A DNA stretch of 64,000 bases from Actinoplanes auranticolor (GTDB lineage: Bacteria > Actinomycetota > Actinomycetes > Mycobacteriales > Micromonosporaceae), in contig NZ_BOQL01000026.1 in assembly GCF_018332655.1 (NCBI RefSeq), forward strand, positions 62,001 through 126,000. The letters are read 5' to 3'. The translations under genes and the position numbers were made by a program. Under the pieces are notes generated by a model that searched no databases, was not told the DNA's origin, and saw only the letters and a list, made by a program, of their open reading frames with translations. The number at the start of each line of letters is the position of its first letter. Within the stretch, counting starts at the first letter, position 1. Shown here piece by piece: positions 27,302-36,157 of this stretch.

Positions 27302-29278
27302 TCACGGCTGCGTGGCCGCGTCGCTCAGCACGGCCGCGTGGCCAGCGGTACGGGCCAGCGTGATCCGGTCGATCTCGGTGTAGGGCGTCTCGGTCCCCGG
27401 CAGCGCGTCGGCGAGGCTGCGTACGGTCATGGTGGTGCGCGCGCCCCGGGCGGCGGGCACGACGTCGACGGCGATGAACGCGTAGTCGTCGTAGCGGACC
27501 TGCGACCAGTCGATCACCTCGGGGACCCGGCTGCCGCCCAGGTGGCCGGCCGCCTTGATCTTGCTGTCCTGCTTCGACCACACGTAACTGTTGACGATGT
27601 TCTCGGTGTTGTTCTCCACCTCGTTCGGGCCGCCGGGCGGCTGGTAGCCGCGGTAGCGCTGGCCCGCCGGCAGCTTCTGCGGCCCGGTCGGGGTGATCCC
27701 CGGCGGCGGTGGCGCGGCGGGGCTGGGCGCGTGCCGGAACGGATAGCGCGGCCGGCCGCCGGAACCGACACAGATGTAGGTGACGCCGTCCTTGGCGGGA
27801 TGGATCGTCGAGCCGTCCGGCGCCGACCGGGTCCGCTTGCCGTACCGGATCGGGTCGGTGCGTTCGAGCAGATGGTTGTGGCCCTGCACGACCAGGTCGA
27901 CCTGGTACCGGCTGAACAGCGGGTCGAGCGCGTCGCGGACACCGCCGTCGGAGGCGTGGTTCTGGGTCGTGGAGTACGCGCAGTGGTGCAGGAAGGCGAC
28001 GACGAAGTCGATGTCCCCGGCCCGCTCGGTGCGCCACTCCCGCAACGTGCGCTTGAGCCAGCTCAGCTGGGCACCGCCGGAGTAGCCGGTGTTGGTCTGC
28101 AGCTCGGCGGAGAGTTCGTTGGCGTCGATGGAGATCACGCCCACGTTGGCGTAGACGAACCGGTACACCGAGGGGCAGCTCTTCGGCCCGTTCGACGGGA
28201 AGTCCAGTCGTGACATGAGGCCGCCGTACCCGTGGGTGGGGCTGTCGCCGAGGAACTCGGTGTTGCCGTAGAGCGGTTCCATGTCGTGGTTGCCGGTGGT
28301 GAACATCCACGGGGTGTAGGCGGCCGCCGGCTCGATCTGATCGAGGAAGACATCCCAGACGTACGGGTTGTAGAGGTTGCGGCCCTTGGGAGCGACGCCG
28401 GTCAGCGCCGTGGTGTCGTCGGCGGGCAGCCCCGAGCCGGACGGGTTGGCGTAGCAGATGTCGCCGGCCAGCAGCGTGAAGACCGGCCGCTGGGTGGCCA
28501 TGAGCATCGTCTGGGTCAAGGCGGGGCGGCGGTCGGTGCCGTGCGGCCCGGCGACCGGATCATCCGGCAGGTACGAGTTGTCGTCGAAGATCCCGGACGG
28601 CCATTTCCCACCGGCCGCCGTGACGGAGGCGGGGTTCTGTCCCCACGCGTACTTCGGGTCCTTGGGCGCGGTGTTGGTGCCCACGTCGGCGAAGGCGGTG
28701 AACGTGAACGGTGCCGGCACCGTGGACTGCCGGGCCGGAGCGGTGCTGAAGTGCGCGTCGCCGCTGACGGTGCCGTCGGACAGCCGGACGCGGTAGTGGT
28801 ACACCGTGTCGGCGCGCAGTCCGTCCACGGTCGCCTTGAGGTAGAACTGGCTCCCGATCGGACCGCCGGGGATGGCGTACTGGCCGACCAGGTGCTGGAT
28901 CTCCGCCTCGGTCCGGTGGCCGTACCGGCCCGGCTCGGTGCCGACGTCGACGAACGCCCGCAACTTGCCCGGCAGCTTGCCGGTCTTGCTGACCAGCTGG
29001 GCCGTCACGGCCATCGCGGGGCGCAGCATGCCGTCGGAGGCCGGTACGAACGACAGGTGCCGGCCGGAGACCACCACCCCCGCCTTGCCCGCCTTGCCGC
29101 CACCGGCCGCGAACGCCGCATCGGCCAGCTGGAACTGGGCGTACGCGTACCCGCCGGCGCCCGCCACGACGGCCTTCAGCATCGAGCGGCGGCTCACCCG
29201 CTGCCGGGTCAGCTCCCGGGCGTTCCACTCAGTGCACTCATCCACCGTGACGGGACGGCTACCCTTCGACAACTTCAC
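27302..29278 (-). CDS. Tat-exported metallophosphoesterase (purple acid phosphatase-like)
   Basis: A 658-residue secreted phosphatase. The N-terminus has a long twin-arginine signal, VSRRSMLKAVVAGAGG at about 28-43, so it is exported folded. A fibronectin-like N-terminal domain (about 85-190) precedes the metal-binding core. Calcineurin-type motifs appear in order: FTAFADVG, LLAGDICYA, FTTGNHDME, AFLHHCAYS and VVQGHNHLLER, giving a complete two-metal site. An alanine/proline-rich insertion follows near 495-520. Probably scavenges phosphate from organic esters outside the cell. The start is the only ATG before the Tat motif. Confidence 0.9.
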   Translation of the reverse strand: MKLSKGSRPVTVDECTEWNARELTRQRVSRRSMLKAVVAGAGGYAYAQFQLADAAFAAGGGKAGKAGVVVSGRHLSFVPASDGMLRPAMAVTAQLVSKTGKLPGKLRAFVDVGTEPGRYGHRTEAEIQHLVGQYAIPGGPIGSQFYLKATVDGLRADTVYHYRVRLSDGTVSGDAHFSTAPARQSTVPAPFTFTAFADVGTNTAPKDPKYAWGQNPASVTAAGGKWPSGIFDDNSYLPDDPVAGPHGTDRRPALTQTMLMATQRPVFTLLAGDICYANPSGSGLPADDTTALTGVAPKGRNLYNPYVWDVFLDQIEPAAAYTPWMFTTGNHDMEPLYGNTEFLGDSPTHGYGGLMSRLDFPSNGPKSCPSVYRFVYANVGVISIDANELSAELQTNTGYSGGAQLSWLKRTLREWRTERAGDIDFVVAFLHHCAYSTTQNHASDGGVRDALDPLFSRYQVDLVVQGHNHLLERTDPIRYGKRTRSAPDGSTIHPAKDGVTYICVGSGGRPRYPFRHAPSPAAPPPPGITPTGPQKLPAGQRYRGYQPPGGPNEVENNTENIVNSYVWSKQDSKIKAAGHLGGSRVPEVIDWSQVRYDDYAFIAVDVVPAARGARTTMTVRSLADALPGTETPYTEIDRITLARTAGHAAVLSDAATQP

Positions 29279-29430
29279 GCGGCCATCCTGACCGGCCGGC
29301 GCGGGTCACGGGCCGTACACGCCCGGCCCGCCGAGAAAACCCGACGAAAGGGGTCCCCGGGACCGGACGCCGGGCTGAGCGGGCGGAACGTCGGGGGGTC
29401 GTGTCACTCTTGGTGGGAGAGGGGGCCGTC

Positions 29431-30888
29431 ATGTCCTTCGAGTACGCGGGCGCCACGGTCGAGATCGTGGATGCCGCCACCATTCTTGCCGCTGCCCGGG
29501 TCAATCCGGTCGAGTTGCTGCGCCGGGCTGTTTTCCCCGCGCCGGTGCGGCGGGCCACCCTGACCGTGACCAGCGCGGATGCCGATTCTGGCCCGGTGCA
29601 CGTGTTCGTCGCGGAGATCCGCACCAACGATGACGACGTGCCGCAGCGGGAGCGGATCCGGGCTGTGGTGCTGGGCAACGACCCGGTCGGGACCCTGCTG
29701 GCCAAGCGGATCGCCGCGGGTGACCCGGTGACCACCAAGATCGTGGACGGGGTGGGGGCGGCGGCCGTCGCGGCGTACAAGAAGCTCGGTCTTGATCGTC
29801 CCTCCGGGCCGGTCGCGGAGCGGGAGCCGGGCGCCGCGGTCCTGGCCGACGCGGCCGCCGGGTTGCAGGCCGCGGTGACCTACGACCAGGCCGGCAGTGT
29901 CGTGCGGCTGCGCGCCGAGGTGCCCCGCGACGACGTCCAGCCCGCCCACCTGGAGGCGATGGTCAAGCTGACCCTGCAGGCCGTGGTCGAGCTGCTCGGC
30001 CCGGAGGCGGGCGAGCAGCCGCTGGCCGGCCGGCAGTACGTGGTCAGCCGCGAGACCATCCCGCGGGTCGCTCCCACCACCCAGACGGTCACCCTCGACC
30101 AGGTCGGCGGCCTGGCCGACGTGGTCGCCGAGCTGCGGCAGATCGCGGTGTCGTTCCGGCACCCGGAGGCGATGGCCCGGTGGGGCGCGCGCCGGCCGCA
30201 GGGCATTCTCATGTACGGTCCGCCCGGCACCGGCAAGACCATGCTGTCCCGGGCGCTGGCCAACGAGATCGGCGCCGATTTCCGCGAGATCCGCACGCCG
30301 GAGATCCTGGACAAGTGGCTGGGCGGTTCCGAGCGCAACATCAAGCAGATCTTCCGCGACGCCCGCCGGTACCGGGTGCCCACCCTGATCCTCTTCGACG
30401 AGTTCGACTCGATCATCAGCTACGCGGGCTCCGGCGGCGACGCGGCCAGCCAGGCGATCAACGCGGTGGCCGGCATCTTCAAGCAGGAGATGAACGACCT
30501 GATCGAGGCCAACCCCAACGTCATCGTGGTGGCCACGACGAACTTCCCGCACCGGGTCGACGACTCGCTGATCCGTTCCGGGCGCTTCGACGTCAAGATC
30601 TCCGTGCCCAAGCCGGACGAGGTGAGCCGGGCGGAGATCTTCCGCAAGATGATCGCCCAGCTGGCGGCCGTGCACGAGGAGCCGGGCTTCACCATGTTCG
30701 CCGACGGCATCGACCTGGGCGAGCTGGGCCGGCTCAGCCACGGCATGACCGGCGCGGACATCAAGGAGATCCTGCGCCGGGTGCAGCTGGCCAAGGCGAT
30801 GCAGGACGCCCGCACCGGCGGCCTGGTCGATCCGATCAGCCAGCAGGACCTGATCGCCAGCGTCAACGACCTGCTCGGCCCCCGCTGA
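29431..30888 (+). CDS. AAA+ ATPase (CDC48/FtsH-like module)
   Basis: A cytoplasmic AAA protein of 485 residues. The first 220 residues form an unfamiliar N-terminal domain. The AAA core follows: Walker A GPPGTGKT with Lys269, Walker B LILFDEFDSI with Asp323 and Glu324, and a second region of homology with RVDDSLIRSGRFDVKI giving the arginine finger. The C-terminal helical lid contains GMTGADIKEILRR. It resembles single-ring remodelling ATPases; no protease domain is attached. The ATG at 29431 has GGGAGAGG upstream; a GTG 30 bases earlier is an alternative. A methyltransferase gene starts two bases after its stop. Confidence 0.88.
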   Translation: MSFEYAGATVEIVDAATILAAARVNPVELLRRAVFPAPVRRATLTVTSADADSGPVHVFVAEIRTNDDDVPQRERIRAVVLGNDPVGTLLAKRIAAGDPVTTKIVDGVGAAAVAAYKKLGLDRPSGPVAEREPGAAVLADAAAGLQAAVTYDQAGSVVRLRAEVPRDDVQPAHLEAMVKLTLQAVVELLGPEAGEQPLAGRQYVVSRETIPRVAPTTQTVTLDQVGGLADVVAELRQIAVSFRHPEAMARWGARRPQGILMYGPPGTGKTMLSRALANEIGADFREIRTPEILDKWLGGSERNIKQIFRDARRYRVPTLILFDEFDSIISYAGSGGDAASQAINAVAGIFKQEMNDLIEANPNVIVVATTNFPHRVDDSLIRSGRFDVKISVPKPDEVSRAEIFRKMIAQLAAVHEEPGFTMFADGIDLGELGRLSHGMTGADIKEILRRVQLAKAMQDARTGGLVDPISQQDLIASVNDLLGPR

Positions 30889-30890
30889 CC

Positions 30891-31535
30891 GTGACGCCGG
30901 ACGGGCAACTGGCCTACTGGAGCTCGACCGGCGTCGCCAAGTCCTTCACCCACCCGCTCGACGTCGCCTGGCTGCCCGGCCTGCCCGGCACGGCCCGGAT
31001 CGTCGACTACGGCTGCGGGTACGGCCGCGTCACCGGCCTGCTCCGGGAGCACGGGTTCACCGCCGTCGAGGGAGTCGACCCCTCACCCGGTCTGCTGGCG
31101 CGGGCCCGCCGTACCCATCCCGGGCTGGCGTTCACGCTGCTGGCGGATCCGCCCCACCTGCCCTTCCCGGACGGCGGCGTCGACGCGGTGCTGGTCTTCG
31201 CTGTGCTCACGTGCATCCCGGCCGACGACGACCAGCGGCGGCTGCTCGCGGAGCTGACCCGGGTGCTGCGCCCCAGGGGCCTGCTCTACGTCAGCGACGT
31301 GCTGCTGCAGACCGATGCGCGCAACCAGGACCGCTACCGGCGCGGCGCGGAACGCTACGGCACCCACGGAGTCTTCGACGTCGGCGACGGCGCGGTCTGC
31401 CGGCACCACAGCCCGGAACACCTGCGGGGTCTGCTGACCGGCTACGAGCTGGTGGCCGAGCGCGAGCTCACCGTCGAGACCATGAACGGCAACCCGGTCG
31501 GCGCCCTCCAGCTACTCGCCCGCAAGGGGCGCTGA
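30891..31535 (+). CDS. Class I SAM-dependent methyltransferase
   Basis: A 214-residue enzyme with the SAM-binding motif IVDYGCGYGRVTGLL, an acidic residue at the end of strand two in VEGVDPSPGLL, and the post-motif VDAVLVFAVLTCIPADDD. The layout matches the Methyltransf_11/25 class that acts on small molecules. The acceptor cannot be predicted. The GTG follows the AAA ATPase stop by two bases, so the two genes form an operon and may share a pathway. Confidence 0.85.
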   Translation: MTPDGQLAYWSSTGVAKSFTHPLDVAWLPGLPGTARIVDYGCGYGRVTGLLREHGFTAVEGVDPSPGLLARARRTHPGLAFTLLADPPHLPFPDGGVDAVLVFAVLTCIPADDDQRRLLAELTRVLRPRGLLYVSDVLLQTDARNQDRYRRGAERYGTHGVFDVGDGAVCRHHSPEHLRGLLTGYELVAERELTVETMNGNPVGALQLLARKGR

Positions 31536-31553
31536 GCGCAGGACATCGGCTCC

Positions 31554-33836
31554 CTACGGGCGGGACGCGGGTTCGCGCACGGCGTACGCCGCGAAGTCCG
31601 GCTCGGCCTCTGGTTTGCCGAAGTGGTAGCCCTGGGCCAGCTGGTAGCCCAGGCGGTGCAGTTCCTCGGCCTGCTCCGCCGTCTCCACACCCTCGGCCAC
31701 CGCGGTCAGGCCGAGGCCCTCGCTGACCCGGATCAGCGCCGTGGCGATGACCGCGTGCCGGCCCGCCATGGTGATGTTGTCGACGAAGGACTTGTCGACC
31801 TTGAGCACGTCCACCGGCACGGTCTGCAGCAGACCGAGCGACGAGTGCCCGGTGCCGAAGTCGTCCAGGGCGATCCGTACGCCCAGCTCGTGCAGTTCGT
31901 TCAGGGTCTGCACGGCCTGACCGCCGCCGAACACCGCGGTCTCGGTGACCTCGACGGTGAGTTTGCCGACCGGCAGCCCGGTGTCGGCCAGGGCGCGCGC
32001 CACCACGGCCGTGAAGCCGGGCTGGGCCAGCTGCCGGGCCGAGACGTTGACGCTGATCCGCTGGGGCGCTCGGGGGCCCCAGTCGGCCTGCCACTCGACG
32101 GCCTGGGTGCACGCGGTCCGCAGGATCCACTCGCCCAGCTCGATGATGAGCCCGTTGTGCTCGGCCGCCGGGATGAACCGGTCGGGGGAGATCAGGCCGC
32201 GTTCCGGGTGGTCCCAGCGGACCAGCGCCTCGACCGCCCGCAGCCGGCCGCACGGCAGCTCGACGATGGGCTGGTAGACCATCCGGAACTGACCGGTGTC
32301 CAGTGCGGTGCGCAGCTCGGCGCCCAGCCGGGCCTGCTCGTCCGCGGAGTCGTCGAGGTCGGCGGTGTGGCGGCGGTGGGTGTCGCCGACCGCCTTGGCG
32401 GCGTACATGGCGACGTCGGCGCGGCGCAGCACCTCGACGGGGTCGGCGGTGCCCGTGCCGTCGGCGACGCCGATGCTGACGCCGATCAGCAGCTCGTGCC
32501 CGGCCGCCTGCACGGGGGAACGCAGCGAGTCGGCCAGCCTGGTGACCGCGGCGTCGGCCGTCGCGGTGTCCGCCCCGGTGAGCAGGACCGCGAACTCGTC
32601 GCCGCCCATCCGGGCGACCAGCGCACCGGGGCCGGCCGCCCGGGACAGCCGCTCGGCCACACCGACCAGCAGCCGGTCCCCGACGGCGTGCCCCAGCGCG
32701 TCGTTGACCTCCTTGAAGTCGTCCAGGTCGAGCAGCGCCACCTGCAGCGGCCCGGCGGCCAGGCCCTCGGTCAGCCCCTGCTCCAGCCGGCGGCGGTTGG
32801 CCAGCCCGGTCAGGGCGTCGGCCATCGCCAGGTCCTCGAGCTGATCGGCCTGCTGCTGCACCTGGGCGACGAAGCCCGACATGCGCAGGACCACCAGCAC
32901 GAAGAGCAGCACGGCGCCGATGGCGATCGCCAGCCGGTCCACCGGGTCGCCGCCGATGCCGGGCACGAACAGCAGGGCGGGGGCCAGCAGCGAGCAGACG
33001 GCCAGCAGCACCAGCCGGGACCGGCCCACCCGCGCGTCGCTGGGCTGGTTCGTCGTCGTGCCGGTCCAGCGCATCGAGGGGTGCAGGGCCGCCGCCGCCC
33101 AGGCGACGTAGGAGAGCAGCCAGCCGGCGTCGAGCAGGCTGCCACCCTCGGACTCCGAGTACAGCGAGACCAGCGAGTAGGCGATGTCCGCGACGAGCAG
33201 CAGCAGCGCGGCCACGCTCAGCAGGCGGGCACTGGCCGAGTGCCGCCCCGAGGTGGTGAAGAACCGGGCCAGGATGGCCAGCAGCAGGGCGTCGGCGGCG
33301 GGGTAGGCCACCCCGATGACCCGCTCCAGCGTCGAGGCGGTCGAGCCGGCCGCGATCGGGTGCATGACGAACACCCAGAAGACCAGGCCGATGCCGATCG
33401 CCACGATCGCCGGGTCGACCAGGCCGGCGAGATCACCGCCGCGGCGCCGGCCGCGGCTGAGCAGCACGAGACCGACGACCAGCATCGGGTACGCACTCAG
33501 ATAGAAGAAGTCGGCGGCCGACGGGTACGGCTCCTGGTGCAGGACGTACTTGTAGTACTCCCAGACCAGGTCACCGCACACCCAGGTGGTCTGTCCGGCG
33601 GCGAACCAGTACCACATCGCCGGCCGCTCGGGCCGGTGCAGGCGTACCGCCAGCGGGATCATCAGGCAGGACAGCAGCCCGATGATGTTGTAGACCAGGT
33701 TCGCGGCGAGACCGTCGTGCGGCAGCAGGTAGTAGCCGCCCACGGCCAGCACGCCGAGGGTCAGCCACCACCACCAGAGCCGTTTCTGTCGCACGGAGGG
33801 CAATCGGTCGCCGGCGTATTGATCTGAGAATTCCAT
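31554..33836 (-). CDS. Membrane GGDEF-EAL protein (second of a tandem pair)
   Basis: A 760-residue cyclic-di-GMP enzyme. Eight to ten hydrophobic helices (about 20-310) form an integral sensor. The GGDEF domain (about 335-490) has ALTGLANRRRLEQGL and the intact active motif RMGGDEFAVLL. The EAL domain (about 505-750) has VEALVRWDHPERG, DDFGTGHSSLGLL and KVDKSFVDNI, so both cyclase and phosphodiesterase signatures are present. The ATG at 33836 is four bases after the stop of the upstream paralogue, so they are co-transcribed. The shared design and sequence point to gene duplication. Confidence 0.92.
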   Translation of the reverse strand: MEFSDQYAGDRLPSVRQKRLWWWWLTLGVLAVGGYYLLPHDGLAANLVYNIIGLLSCLMIPLAVRLHRPERPAMWYWFAAGQTTWVCGDLVWEYYKYVLHQEPYPSAADFFYLSAYPMLVVGLVLLSRGRRRGGDLAGLVDPAIVAIGIGLVFWVFVMHPIAAGSTASTLERVIGVAYPAADALLLAILARFFTTSGRHSASARLLSVAALLLLVADIAYSLVSLYSESEGGSLLDAGWLLSYVAWAAAALHPSMRWTGTTTNQPSDARVGRSRLVLLAVCSLLAPALLFVPGIGGDPVDRLAIAIGAVLLFVLVVLRMSGFVAQVQQQADQLEDLAMADALTGLANRRRLEQGLTEGLAAGPLQVALLDLDDFKEVNDALGHAVGDRLLVGVAERLSRAAGPGALVARMGGDEFAVLLTGADTATADAAVTRLADSLRSPVQAAGHELLIGVSIGVADGTGTADPVEVLRRADVAMYAAKAVGDTHRRHTADLDDSADEQARLGAELRTALDTGQFRMVYQPIVELPCGRLRAVEALVRWDHPERGLISPDRFIPAAEHNGLIIELGEWILRTACTQAVEWQADWGPRAPQRISVNVSARQLAQPGFTAVVARALADTGLPVGKLTVEVTETAVFGGGQAVQTLNELHELGVRIALDDFGTGHSSLGLLQTVPVDVLKVDKSFVDNITMAGRHAVIATALIRVSEGLGLTAVAEGVETAEQAEELHRLGYQLAQGYHFGKPEAEPDFAAYAVREPASRP

Positions 33837-33840
33837 CGCG

Positions 33841-36135
33841 TCACGCCACCGCTGTCTCGGCGGCGATGACGGTGCCGTGGAAGTCCGGTTCGGCGACGGG
33901 CCGGCCGAAGTGGTAACCCTGGGCCAGCCGGTAGCCGAGGCGGTACAACTCGGCGGCCTGTTCGGCGGTTTCCACACCCTCGGCGACGGCACTGAGGCCG
34001 AGTCCGTCGGCGACCTGGATCAGCGCGGTGGCGATGACCGCGTGCCGGCCGGCCATGGTGATGGTGTCCACGAAGCTCTTGTCCACTTTGAGCACGTCGA
34101 CGGGCACGGTGTGCAGCAACCCCAGCGACGAGTGGCCGGTACCGAAATCGTCCAGGGCGATCCGCACACCGAGCTGGTGCAGGTCCTTCACGGTCTGCAC
34201 GCTCTGGCCGCCACGGAACACGGCTGTCTCGGTGACTTCGATGATCAGATTGTGCGCACTCAGGCCCGTCCAGGCCAGCACCTCGGCCACGAGATCGGCG
34301 AAATCGGGTTCGGCGAGCTGGCGCGCGGAGACGTTGACGCTGACGCGTACGGGTGTCGATGAGGCTTGTGAGGTGTGCCAGGTGACGGCCTGGGCGCAGG
34401 CGGTGCGCAGGATCCAGGCACCGAGTTCGACGATGAGGCCGTTCTGCTCGGCGACGGGGATGAAGTCCACCGGGTTGATCAGGCCGCGCTCCGGGTGGTG
34501 CCAGCGGATGAGGGCTTCGACGGACACGACGCGGGCGTCCGGCAGGGACACGATGGGCTGGTAGACGAGGCGGAACTGGCCGGTGTCGAGGGCGGCGCGC
34601 AGCTCGGCGCCGAGCTGGGCCTCTGCGCGGGCCCGGTCGTCGAGTTCGACGGCGTACCGGCGGACGTGGCTGCCGGTCTGGGCCTTGGCCGCGTACATGG
34701 CGGTGTCCGCGCGGCGCAGCACCTCGTACGGGTCGTCCGTGCCCTCGTCGCCGGCGATGCCGACGCTGGCCCCGACCAGCAGCTCGTGGCCGGCCACCTC
34801 CACCGGCCGGCGCAGGCCCGCGGTCAGCCGGTCGACGATGCCGGTCATGGCCTCCGGGGACGCGCCGGTGACCAGGACGGCGAACTCGTCGCCGCCCATC
34901 CGCGCGACGAGGTCGCCGCCGCGCAGGCGGTCGGCCAGGCGCTGCGCCACGACCGCGAGCAGCCGGTCGCCGACGGCGTGGCCGAACCGGTCGTTGACGT
35001 CCTTGAAGCCGTTGAGGTCGAGCATCGCCACCTGGGCCGGACCGGCGGCGACCGCGGCCGCGAGCCGTTCCTCGAAGAAGCGGCGGTTGGGCAGGCCGGT
35101 CAGGTCGTCGCGCATGGCGAGGTCCTGCAGCTGCCGGGCCTGCCGCTGCACCTGCGTGACGAAACCGGACATCCGCAGCAGGACCAGGACGAACAGCAGC
35201 ACCGCGCCGACGCCGATGGACAGCCAGCTCAGGTTCGGGAAGCCCAGGGCACCCTGGGCGAACAGCAGGGTGGGCACGAGCAGCGTGCTGCCGGTCAGCA
35301 GGACCAGCCGGCCCGGGCCGACGCGGGGCCCGCCGGTGCGGACCGGCGGCGGGGCGGCGGCGGACGGATGCAGAGCCGCGGCGCCCCAGACGACGTTGGA
35401 GAGCAGCCAGCCGACCGAGATGATCCCCTCCAGCTCGGGGCGGTAGGCGGTGACGAACTGGAAACCGACGTCGGCGGCGAGCAGCGTGCCGGTGCCGGTG
35501 ATCAGCAGGGCGACACTGACCGCCGGGCGCCCGGAGCGGGTCAGCACGCGGGCCACGAGGGCCAGCAACACCAGATCACAACCGGGGTACGCGGCGCCGA
35601 GCAACCGTTCCGCCAGCGGGATGGAGCTGTCGCCGGCGATCGGGCCGATGACCAGGACCCACCAGACCAGGCCCAGGCCGGTGGCGATGATCGCCGCGTC
35701 GAGCAGGCCGGCCAGGTCGCGGCCGGGCCGCCGGCCGCCCCGGGCGAGCAGCAGCGTGCCGACCACCAGCAACGGGCAGCTACCCAGGTAGAAGACGTCG
35801 GCCGGGGAGGGGAACGGCGACTGGTGCAGCACCTGCCGGTAGATCTCGTACGTGACGTCGCCGGCCAGCCGGAACCCGATGGCGGCGGCGAAGACGTACC
35901 AGCCCAGCCGGTCCTCCGGCCGGTTCCGCCGGGCGCGGACCAGCACCACCACGAACGCCAGCAGCTCGAACAGGTTGTACAGGAGAGCCCCGGCCAGGGT
36001 GCCGTCGCCCAGGAGGGGGTACGCGACGCAGATCAGCAGCCCGGCCGCCGTCCACGCCGTGACCCTCCGGTCGACCCCAATTGTCCGCACGACGGGCCAT
36101 CGGCACCGGCGCCCGGCACCTGAGACTTCGGGCAC
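33841..36135 (-). CDS. Membrane GGDEF-EAL protein (first of a tandem pair)
   Basis: A 764-residue paralogue of the following gene with the same plan: helices about 25-310, GGDEF domain about 340-495 with DDLTGLPNRRFFEERL and RMGGDEFAVLV, and EAL domain about 510-755 with VEALIRWHHPERG and DDFGTGHSSLGLL. Both catalytic signatures are intact. The start is uncertain: the GTG at 36135 gives the longest frame, and a GTG about 15 codons later is also possible. It lies 22 bases after the aidB-like stop, so it may share that transcript. Expected to sense a membrane or redox signal and tune c-di-GMP. Confidence 0.9.
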   Translation of the reverse strand: MPEVSGAGRRCRWPVVRTIGVDRRVTAWTAAGLLICVAYPLLGDGTLAGALLYNLFELLAFVVVLVRARRNRPEDRLGWYVFAAAIGFRLAGDVTYEIYRQVLHQSPFPSPADVFYLGSCPLLVVGTLLLARGGRRPGRDLAGLLDAAIIATGLGLVWWVLVIGPIAGDSSIPLAERLLGAAYPGCDLVLLALVARVLTRSGRPAVSVALLITGTGTLLAADVGFQFVTAYRPELEGIISVGWLLSNVVWGAAALHPSAAAPPPVRTGGPRVGPGRLVLLTGSTLLVPTLLFAQGALGFPNLSWLSIGVGAVLLFVLVLLRMSGFVTQVQRQARQLQDLAMRDDLTGLPNRRFFEERLAAAVAAGPAQVAMLDLNGFKDVNDRFGHAVGDRLLAVVAQRLADRLRGGDLVARMGGDEFAVLVTGASPEAMTGIVDRLTAGLRRPVEVAGHELLVGASVGIAGDEGTDDPYEVLRRADTAMYAAKAQTGSHVRRYAVELDDRARAEAQLGAELRAALDTGQFRLVYQPIVSLPDARVVSVEALIRWHHPERGLINPVDFIPVAEQNGLIVELGAWILRTACAQAVTWHTSQASSTPVRVSVNVSARQLAEPDFADLVAEVLAWTGLSAHNLIIEVTETAVFRGGQSVQTVKDLHQLGVRIALDDFGTGHSSLGLLHTVPVDVLKVDKSFVDTITMAGRHAVIATALIQVADGLGLSAVAEGVETAEQAAELYRLGYRLAQGYHFGRPVAEPDFHGTVIAAETAVA

Positions 36136-36157
36136 CCACGGGCCGCCCGGTGGACCG

